This document shows, one piece after another, positions 56,061 through 62,617 of a stretch of DNA of 64,000 bases. Below the pieces are notes generated by a model. It did not search any database and had not been told where the DNA came from. It saw only the letters and a list, made by a program, of their open reading frames with translations. Source of the stretch: Bacteroidota bacterium (lineage in GTDB: Bacteria > Bacteroidota > Ignavibacteria > OLB7); contig JAFDZV010000026.1 in NCBI GenBank assembly GCA_018266795.1, positions 63,609 through 127,608 on the forward strand, read 5' to 3'. Numbering within the stretch: the stretch's first letter is position 1; each line of letters opens with the position of its first letter. The position numbers and the translations under genes are program-made.

Positions 56061-56663
56061 CTACCCGTTGCGACTCCAAATCAAATATCCCTCGCCATCA
56101 AATGCGCCGACAATGATATGCTCAACTCCATCAGCAATCGATTCAAGATCCTCCAGAGCAAGTGCCGCACGATTTTCATCGGGTAGACCGGCGAGAGAAG
56201 CGGAGAGGAAGCCAACATGCGTCCACAATGAATCCGACCCACGTATTGCTGCCGCAATAGTATCGGGATCCGCTCTACACGACTGGACAACACAATAGAC
56301 TTCCAAGCCGAACGTTAAGATCCCGGACGTTTCACGTTGAATCACGGGATCTGTGGATTTTGCATTCGCATATTCAAATATGCAAATACCACCAGATAAA
56401 CTCTCTAGATAACGACTTACAAACGAAGTTAGAATCTCTAACGATCCACCAACTTCCGTAAGCCCTCCCCATCGGAACTCCTTTGCCGATCTATTTTCTA
56501 TGGACGATTTATCGACATCGGGTGGAAGCGGTGCCCACACCAAACCACTCTGAAGTTGGTACCTGCGCCGCACCAACTGTGACAATGAAAGGCCATTCTC
56601 GAGATTTCTCTCGATAAAACGCAAACCTTCCTCTCCAAGTTCAACTACCTGCGGCACGGACAT
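56061..56663 (-). CDS. Putative immunity protein of type-37 RHS tip
   Basis: 200-residue soluble protein starting MSVPQVVELGEEGLRFIERN, with GAGGAG five bases before the ATG. Sequence contains SLSQLVRRRYQLQSG, SGILTFGLEVYCVVQSC and VEHIIVGAFDGEGYLIWSRN; no family recognised. It begins 27 bp after the orphan RHS toxin end and is in the standard toxin-then-immunity order. Lower GC than the core. The lack of a signal implies a cytoplasmic target. Immunity role is inferred from position. Confidence 0.75.
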   Translation of the reverse strand: MSVPQVVELGEEGLRFIERNLENGLSLSQLVRRRYQLQSGLVWAPLPPDVDKSSIENRSAKEFRWGGLTEVGGSLEILTSFVSRYLESLSGGICIFEYANAKSTDPVIQRETSGILTFGLEVYCVVQSCRADPDTIAAAIRGSDSLWTHVGFLSASLAGLPDENRAALALEDLESIADGVEHIIVGAFDGEGYLIWSRNG

Positions 56664-56690
56664 ATGAACTCCTCTAATCCATTGTTGGAT

Positions 56691-57950
56691 CTATTTGCTA
56701 TCTGGAATTTTTGGCTCAACTCTTCCATCTGGAAAAACTCGCCAATGCTTCTTATTGGGTGCGACATAGTCCCAATGTGGCCCGTGAGGTTCTGCATGAC
56801 TTGGATCAGGATGCAACGATTCCCCGGTCTCAGGATTAAACCATGCTCCTTCGGTACCTCCAACCGGTTTTTTTCCACGCCACTCCCACTCCTTGCCCGG
56901 TGCCTGGGTTGGGTCTGCTGGAATCGGTGGAATTACTGGTTTCGGATCGGCCGTTCCCGCCGCAGCCTCCGTAAGCACATTCGTCGCATGAGGAAATTTC
57001 GTAGTCGCTGGCGCAGGTCTCCAAACCGTAGTTGAGATGTCATCCCCGCTTATTGCGTGAGCTATCATCGCCAACCCCAACACAATCCCCATGCCGGCGG
57101 GGTTTCCTTCACTATCTGTTTCCACCAGTCCGATCATCGGCGCAGTCATTGCCCGGGTTTTGGACGACTGCATCCCCGTCGGATCCGTCAACACCACCGG
57201 ATTGTCCGCGCAGTACGCGTACGGGCTCACACTCCGGAACTTCTCCAGCAACCGGTCCGGTCGTGTGAACCGCCCGATAAGCGGATCGTAGTTCCGGTCA
57301 CTCAGGTCAAAGAACTGGTTCTCCCGGTCCTGCTCCTGGCAGTTGAACGTCTGTCGCTCGCCCGCAACTGCAGTCCCGACCTGGTTCCCCCATGGATCGT
57401 AGTCGACATTCCGGATCGTGGAGCCCTCCACTGCCACACGCAGCGAGGCGAGATGATCGCTGATCTGATACTCCTTCGTGCCGTTCGGCTTCGTGATCAC
57501 CTGCGTGATCTGTTCCGGCACTCCGTTCCAGCCGAGACCGTTGGTCAGGTACTCGGTTGGGTACATGTACACACGGCGGCCGGTATCGCTGCACAAGTTA
57601 CTGCGTGTCTGTTGTCCGTGGTACACCGCAAGCTGCGCGCCGTTGCCGCCCAACAGGTAATACACCCACGGGTACATCTTCGTGCTGTCGCTGCCGGACT
57701 GGTTGCACAGCCGCTTCTGCTCCCGCTCACCCATGGCGTTGTATCGGTACCGCCAGTCGTACTGCATACTCCCGCCCGCGTTCTCGTTGATGTACCGTTT
57801 CAGCAGGTCACGGTAGCTGTAGCCATACTCCTCGCTCCCCAACGCCATCCAGATGCTCGTCACGTCCGTCCTGGATCGCCACGTCATTGCACCGTTGCCG
57901 AGGTGTAGCAAAGAGCGTCTTGATCTGCCCCTTGGCAGTTTATTCAGCAT
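56691..57950 (-). CDS. Orphan RHS fragment with polymorphic toxin type 37 tip
   Basis: 419 residues. After a short non-RHS lead, RHS core starts at GNGAMTWRSRTDVTSIWMAL, and the conserved boundary is YAYCADNPVVLTDPTG. The unique C-terminus ends in PGKEWEWRGKKPVGGTEGAW, NPETGESLHPDPSHAEPHGP, HWDYVAPNKKHWRVFPDGRV. That matches the type-37 polymorphic toxin pattern as I recall it. It has no signal or N-terminal half, so as it stands it is a silent cassette unless recombined into a full RHS gene. A 30-bp remnant with GGGGCAGATC at the 5' end is out of frame with the core. Confidence 0.85.
   Translation of the reverse strand: MLNKLPRGRSRRSLLHLGNGAMTWRSRTDVTSIWMALGSEEYGYSYRDLLKRYINENAGGSMQYDWRYRYNAMGEREQKRLCNQSGSDSTKMYPWVYYLLGGNGAQLAVYHGQQTRSNLCSDTGRRVYMYPTEYLTNGLGWNGVPEQITQVITKPNGTKEYQISDHLASLRVAVEGSTIRNVDYDPWGNQVGTAVAGERQTFNCQEQDRENQFFDLSDRNYDPLIGRFTRPDRLLEKFRSVSPYAYCADNPVVLTDPTGMQSSKTRAMTAPMIGLVETDSEGNPAGMGIVLGLAMIAHAISGDDISTTVWRPAPATTKFPHATNVLTEAAAGTADPKPVIPPIPADPTQAPGKEWEWRGKKPVGGTEGAWFNPETGESLHPDPSHAEPHGPHWDYVAPNKKHWRVFPDGRVEPKIPDSK
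57160..57900 (-). repeat. RHS core DNA repeat (with 55594-56036, 59620-60260 and 63140-64000)
   Basis: Nearly identical nucleotide sequence recurs in all four RHS pieces. The block encoding GNGAMTWRSRTDVTSIW (GNGSMTWRSRTDVTSIW in the 58586-60451 gene) is almost base-for-base the same at 55680-55740, 57850-57900, 59930-59970 and 63830-63880. Two pieces share the region ending at YCADNPVVLTDPTG. Confidence 0.85.
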
Positions 57951-58002
57951 TACCCATGGACGCCCACGATTTCATGCATCCATAAAGCGAAATCGGCCAA
58001 TG

Positions 58003-58575
58003 TCATTCAATGGCCGCAACACTGTGACGGACCTCGACAATCCTATTATCATTATCGAAACGAAACAAAAACTTCAGACAAATCGTAGTGCCGGTTTGGA
58101 ATCCATAATCACACTCAGGAACACCAAGTTTGCGTGGAAAAATTTCGGCATAAAGGAATTCCTTGTATGATGATGAAAAGAACAGAATAGCGTCACAACT
58201 GTCCAATGGGAATGAATTGATAGTCCCAGGAACAGCCTGGCGTCTTTGGATAGAGAGCCATTGCTCCACTTCTCTCATTGCAATCCTATCGAGCGAATCG
58301 AATTGATCAGGGGCAACAGGCACCGTGCCGAAGCGGAGCTGCATAAACGCCCGCTTCATAGTGGACGGGCTCAGTTTCTCCGTAGAATCACATACATAAT
58401 ACCTATGCAGCTGACGTGGATTTGATTCCGATGCCCGAGGGTAATCTTGCTGCATAAAATGCCTGGTCGCCTGACACGTGTCCATAAATTGATGTGCTAC
58501 CAGATAACGATCAGGTAGAATTCCCTTGCAGCCATAGACAAGTGCTAGCATGACGATCATGGCAACGATGCGCAT
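58003..58575 (-). CDS. Lipoprotein, putative immunity to zincin RHS tip
   Basis: 190-residue lipoprotein starting MRIVAMIVMLALVYGCKG with lipobox VYGC. GGGAG lies eight bases before the ATG and the gene starts 10 bp after the RHS stop. The body is a mixed alpha/beta protein (HRYYVCDSTEKLSPSTMKRA, YKEFLYAEIFPRKLGVPECD). If it protects against the metalloprotease-like tip upstream, its membrane anchoring points to a periplasmic target. Role inferred from position. Confidence 0.75.
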   Translation of the reverse strand: MRIVAMIVMLALVYGCKGILPDRYLVAHQFMDTCQATRHFMQQDYPRASESNPRQLHRYYVCDSTEKLSPSTMKRAFMQLRFGTVPVAPDQFDSLDRIAMREVEQWLSIQRRQAVPGTINSFPLDSCDAILFFSSSYKEFLYAEIFPRKLGVPECDYGFQTGTTICLKFLFRFDNDNRIVEVRHSVAAIE

Positions 58576-58585
58576 ATATTCTCCC

Positions 58586-60451
58586 TTATTTAGGTATGGA
58601 AACATATGCCCCGGAACTCCCAGTTGGAGGCATAAGTGGAGGCGAATGCAGAAGCTGCATTAATGCCGATTGGTTAAACGGCACATAGGCTGCCCTGTTA
58701 TTTGGATCCACCAATGGAATATACGATAATCGCTGTCCATACTGAGGACCGAGTTCCGCGCGCATTCGGTTAACAAAATTCTCCACTCCTCCAATGGCTC
58801 CGAACTTGGAAAGGTCATCATTTAGCCCACCCATCGTTGGCTCGACTGAACTATGAAGAGTTTCATGGATAAATGAAATCCCCCACCCCATCGTGGTCGG
58901 GTCAACGTTATGAGCTCCTGCGATAAATGTATTAATCTGTTTCGGGGATAAATATACCGTTTGATCATCGCCATTAAACTGGCATTCTCCTTTGCTATGA
59001 TAATCAAGGTCTACCGGCACTACAACGCCGCTTTCGATTGCATCGATAATCCATTGTCGGGCAAGAGCGCTACCAATCCCCGCTGTAACGAGTGGATTGC
59101 CAGAAGCATCTTTTTGAAATAGAAGTCGATGATTTGCCTCATCAATATTCAGTGTTAATCCAGTTTTATTCTGCAGATCTGTTATCAACCACTGCTCAGC
59201 GATCCCATCTACGTCATGCTTTTGGAAGCGTGAGAAATCAAGCTGCAGCCCACTACCGTCTCTAACCATCGATGGATTATCCCCCGCATACTGATACCCA
59301 CTTATCCCTCTATACTTCTCCCACAACTTATCCACCCCCACAAACCGCCCGATCGTCGGATCGTACGGACGCACGCCGAAGTTCCCAAGCGCGTTCTCTG
59401 CATCGAATTCCTTCCCAATATACTTCTCACGTGGGTTTACGCCCGTCACCGCAAGGTCCGCGCCGAACGGTTCGTAGTCCCGCGTGGCAAGCACGGTGCC
59501 GGCTGTGTCCAGCGTCTCACGCACGGAGCCCAGATGGTCGGTCAGTACGTACTGCCGCTTCCCTGTTGGCATGGTCGTCAGGTTGGCTGTGCCCCCTGTT
59601 CCGTACGTCAGGTACTCCGATGGGTACATGTACACGCGGCGGCCGGTGTCGGAGCAGATGGCGCTCCTGGTCTGCTGCCCGTGATACACCGCGAGCTGAG
59701 CCTTGTTACCGCCCAACAGGTAGTAGACCCATGGGTACATCTTCGTGCTGTCGCTCGATGACTGGTTGTACAGCCGCTTCTGCTCGCGTTCACCCATGGC
59801 GTTGTACCGGTACCGCCAGTCGTACTGCATGCTCCCGCCCGCGTTCTCGTTGATGTACCGTTTCAGCAAGTCACGATAGCTGTAGCCATACTCCTCGCTC
59901 CCCAGCGCGCTCCAGATGCTCGTCACATCCGTCCTGGAACGCCATGTCATCGAGCCGTTGCCGTTGTAGTGATAATCGGTACGAACGTGCGCGCCGATGC
60001 TCGGCGAGGTTGTGTGGTTCTGCAACTGGCTGGTGCCGGAGGTGTAGAGCAGGGTATCGTAGACGGAGGCACCCAGCTTGGTCCGCTGGCGGTTACCGAC
60101 TGCATCGTAGCTGTAGTTCACGGAGTCGGTCGCCGGCACGGTGGAGGCAACGCCGTAGGTCCAGCGGGCCAGGCGCTGCACGGAGTCATAGGTGTAGCGC
60201 TGGCGCGTCTTCGGTGCCGAGCCGTGCTTCCACTCCTGGGTCGCGATCTGCCCCGTGGGGTCGTACGTCAGGAACTCGAAGAAGAGCGTTGTGCTCCCCT
60301 TCTTCGCAAGAAGAGTATCCAGGAACTTTCGGTGGTCGTATGAATACTTAACCGTCACGTTCGGACGCCCCAAGTTCCGCCAATTAGAGAAAGTCCGTTC
60401 AACCGCATAACGGGAGAGAAGGATCCAAATCAGAGGCTCTTTCTCCGACAT
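58586..60451 (-). CDS. RHS core variant with zincin (HExxH) C-terminal tip
   Basis: 621 residues. A short N-terminal lead (MSEKEPLIWILLSRYAVERT) is followed by RHS YD repeats and the core. The second half of the core differs from the other copies (KEFDAENALGNFGVRPYDPT instead of EQDRENQFFDLSDRNYDPLI), a second RHS lineage. After GYQYAGDNPSMVRDGSGLQ comes a 200-residue tip with SFIHETLHSSVEPTMGG, where HETLH is at 529-533: a metallopeptidase-like zinc motif. No signal or N-terminal RHS shell, so it is a partial or cassette gene. Confidence 0.86.
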   Translation of the reverse strand: MSEKEPLIWILLSRYAVERTFSNWRNLGRPNVTVKYSYDHRKFLDTLLAKKGSTTLFFEFLTYDPTGQIATQEWKHGSAPKTRQRYTYDSVQRLARWTYGVASTVPATDSVNYSYDAVGNRQRTKLGASVYDTLLYTSGTSQLQNHTTSPSIGAHVRTDYHYNGNGSMTWRSRTDVTSIWSALGSEEYGYSYRDLLKRYINENAGGSMQYDWRYRYNAMGEREQKRLYNQSSSDSTKMYPWVYYLLGGNKAQLAVYHGQQTRSAICSDTGRRVYMYPSEYLTYGTGGTANLTTMPTGKRQYVLTDHLGSVRETLDTAGTVLATRDYEPFGADLAVTGVNPREKYIGKEFDAENALGNFGVRPYDPTIGRFVGVDKLWEKYRGISGYQYAGDNPSMVRDGSGLQLDFSRFQKHDVDGIAEQWLITDLQNKTGLTLNIDEANHRLLFQKDASGNPLVTAGIGSALARQWIIDAIESGVVVPVDLDYHSKGECQFNGDDQTVYLSPKQINTFIAGAHNVDPTTMGWGISFIHETLHSSVEPTMGGLNDDLSKFGAIGGVENFVNRMRAELGPQYGQRLSYIPLVDPNNRAAYVPFNQSALMQLLHSPPLMPPTGSSGAYVSIPK

Positions 60452-60455
60452 GGAG

Positions 60456-60719
60456 TTAGCGAATGAATTTTTTCATTTCCGCACATATTCCCGGGAGGAT
60501 CTCCATTTGCTGCGCCAACTCATTACATTTCAACCATACTGCCTCGGTAATCTGCTTTTCTTCTTCGGTAACGATGCCGATGAAGGTTTCAAGCGCCAGG
60601 CCATATTCTCCGAAGTGCAGAAATCTTTGAACTTCCGCCCGCTCCCTAGCTGTGAACTGCATCTCCATGAAATCCAGCAAACCGTTGATTTCATGTTCTA
60701 TGACTTTGAAATCAGGCAT
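60456..60719 (-). CDS. MafI-family immunity protein
   Basis: 87-residue helical protein MPDFKVIEHEINGLLDFMEM with HFGEYGLALETFIGIVTEEE, the MafI-type phrase. It lies 9 bp after the stop of a 36-codon toxin remnant (60729-60839), in the toxin-then-immunity order of Neisseria Maf loci. Its stop is 4 bp before the next RHS fragment's ATG. Confidence 0.8.
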   Translation of the reverse strand: MPDFKVIEHEINGLLDFMEMQFTARERAEVQRFLHFGEYGLALETFIGIVTEEEKQITEAVWLKCNELAQQMEILPGICAEMKKFIR

Positions 60720-60728
60720 TGACTGCCT

Positions 60729-60839
60729 CTACGGGCTTCGTGGAAGGTTTGTCGGATATCCAGTGATAATTTTTGCTCTATTTTGGTCGTATATTACTTC
60801 AACATCGACTCCATCTCTTCTATCTTGAATAACCTTCAT
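60729..60839 (-). pseudogene. Remnant C-terminus of a displaced toxin
   Basis: A 36-codon frame reading MKVIQDRRDGVDVEVIYDQN then RAKIITGYPTNLPRSP and a stop, too short for the longer genes around it. The ending resembles the tail of nuclease-type RHS/MafB tips (EVIYD...IITGYPTN). A TGA four codons upstream of the ATG shows the frame is broken there. It directly precedes the mafI gene, implying that the missing toxin body was lost by recombination. Confidence 0.6.
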
Positions 60840-60869
60840 GCCATATCACCCAGGAACGACAGGGGCAGG

Positions 60870-61514
60870 TTACACCAGATGATCGCCAATAATTCTCAAA
60901 ACATCAGACATACACATAAACATCTCCGGATTCACCTCTTCGTTTTTTCGTTCTGCCATCTTCAAACAAGACCAGGCGGCATCCGCATCACGCAGAATCA
61001 AATTTGCAGGCTTTGCATAACAGTTATACAGCTCCGTCGAGCTAATGCGCCAGTACGTATCGATATTCGCTACAATGCTTTCGACTCGATTATTCCGAAG
61101 ATATGCTACAAAAAGCTCCCATAGACGCATAAGATCAGCGATAGCAATAACAAGGCTCCCATTATGACCTAACGAACCGATGGTCGAGTATTCACCCAAA
61201 GAGAACGAGCTGACATCAAAGTAAACTGAATCGCCGATCGCACGAATCACGGAGGAAAGGCAAGTAAAACTATATGAGATAATGGTTCTCGGCTCGACGA
61301 TCCATCTTTTGAGGTTGCCCCAATCGTCATAGATCTGTCCCAAGTTCCAATCTATTGATGTTGCATCGAGGCTGTACAGAGCCGCATCATCCATACACCA
61401 GTAGTAATCAACGTCAATACGAACAAGTGAAATGCCCGATAGCTCTAGACCGCGCATTATCTTCCACCATGCCGAATCCAGGCTAGCGACATCGCTGGCT
61501 ACATCGATAGTCAA
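60870..61514 (-). CDS. Unknown protein in toxin array, possible immunity
   Basis: 214 residues with a TTG start (TTG ACT ATC), supported by AGAGGG six bases upstream. Sequence MTIDVASDVASLDSAWWKIM, then ISLVRIDVDYYWCMDDAALY, CLSSVIRAIGDSVYFDV, and a helical C-terminus. No family recognised. It follows the duplicated immunity gene by 11 bp and is low in GC. Either a second immunity gene left from another cassette or a helper. Confidence 0.65.
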   Translation of the reverse strand: MTIDVASDVASLDSAWWKIMRGLELSGISLVRIDVDYYWCMDDAALYSLDATSIDWNLGQIYDDWGNLKRWIVEPRTIISYSFTCLSSVIRAIGDSVYFDVSSFSLGEYSTIGSLGHNGSLVIAIADLMRLWELFVAYLRNNRVESIVANIDTYWRISSTELYNCYAKPANLILRDADAAWSCLKMAERKNEEVNPEMFMCMSDVLRIIGDHLV

Positions 61515-61525
61515 TTGAATCCCTC

Positions 61526-62617
61526 TCAGTTTCTCAATGTCAATGAATAATATTCCGGCAACTTCATGAGAGCATCATCATAGTGCTCGTTGCCGGTTAA
61601 GCCTCTGGCATATCGCTCCCGGAATGTCACTATAGCAGCATCTACACTGCAGCCAAGTATCGATTCAACACAGCGCCGTACTCCCGCGACGACGCAGTAA
61701 TCATCGTGAGTAAATAGAACTGCAAAAACAAGGGGCTGCGTCGCAATCAGATATGAATAAGCGTGCATGTGGGGCGACATATACGACAACACATCTGTAG
61801 TAAAGTGGATACGAACCAAGTCATTCAAGTTCGGATTTACGATTCCGAGAACGCCTTCATAAATCGCATTTCGGCACGCCGTTGCAAGCAAGCGTTCTCG
61901 GAATGTCGCGGACCGGCAATACCCTTCATCCACCGGAACACCAACCCAGTTTCTCTCGCGTAGCCAATCGATACTAAAATGGTGATCATCGTGAAGTAGG
62001 CTTCTCAATCCGCCAGCACTGTCCAAGTCGCTATGTTCTCCGCCCTCTACACTTGAAACATCCAGGTATGAAGCATATCGATTTTCAACCATCTTCAATT
62101 CCGCGGCACAATCGGCATCGTCCGCCGAGTTTACTTCCGAATGGAAATCTATATGTGCAGCCATGAACGTGGTCCCAAGGCACGAATAGACAAAGCTGTA
62201 CGGACCGGCGATGAGATTATAGTTATAACGCGAACAGAGCACTGCAAAGGAGAAGTCGTCGGGGACCAACAGATAGCTCTTCCCTCGCGTCGCAATTCCA
62301 AACTGAACAAACGCGTCAGTTTCACATGTCAGTGTACGTACGGACTCGGGGGAACCGCCATGTGTTGGAATTGAATAGAGTGCTCGATTGTATCGAAGAG
62401 ATATAGCTCGTACGATTCGCTCGGCATCTCGCTCGAGGAAATGCGCCCATCTATCGCTTCCTGCATCAACCCAAGTCCCAACGGGAGCAACTGTCCAATT
62501 GCGCTGCACGATCCACTGAATTGATAACTGGGCTGAGCCATCAACGACTTCTAACATCTGAGCCGCCTCATGCATAAGAGCGTCGGGCGTTATTTCGGAT
62601 TGGTGTTGGCTTGTCAT
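61526..62617 (-). CDS. Double-domain immunity protein candidate
   Basis: 363 residues. The ATG overlaps the RHS toxin stop by 4 bp, the classic toxin-immunity coupling. The protein is an internal duplication: LSIQWIVQRNW (31-41) with FSIDWLRERNW (214-224), and SYLLVPDDFSFAVL (114-127) with SYLIATQPLVFAVL (288-301). Each half is followed by a strand and helix (LGTTFMAAHIDFHSE / LGCSVDAAIVTFRER). No signal sequence. Family not recognised; both halves may bind the toxin, or one half may cover a second variant. Confidence 0.8.
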   Translation of the reverse strand: MTSQHQSEITPDALMHEAAQMLEVVDGSAQLSIQWIVQRNWTVAPVGTWVDAGSDRWAHFLERDAERIVRAISLRYNRALYSIPTHGGSPESVRTLTCETDAFVQFGIATRGKSYLLVPDDFSFAVLCSRYNYNLIAGPYSFVYSCLGTTFMAAHIDFHSEVNSADDADCAAELKMVENRYASYLDVSSVEGGEHSDLDSAGGLRSLLHDDHHFSIDWLRERNWVGVPVDEGYCRSATFRERLLATACRNAIYEGVLGIVNPNLNDLVRIHFTTDVLSYMSPHMHAYSYLIATQPLVFAVLFTHDDYCVVAGVRRCVESILGCSVDAAIVTFRERYARGLTGNEHYDDALMKLPEYYSLTLRN

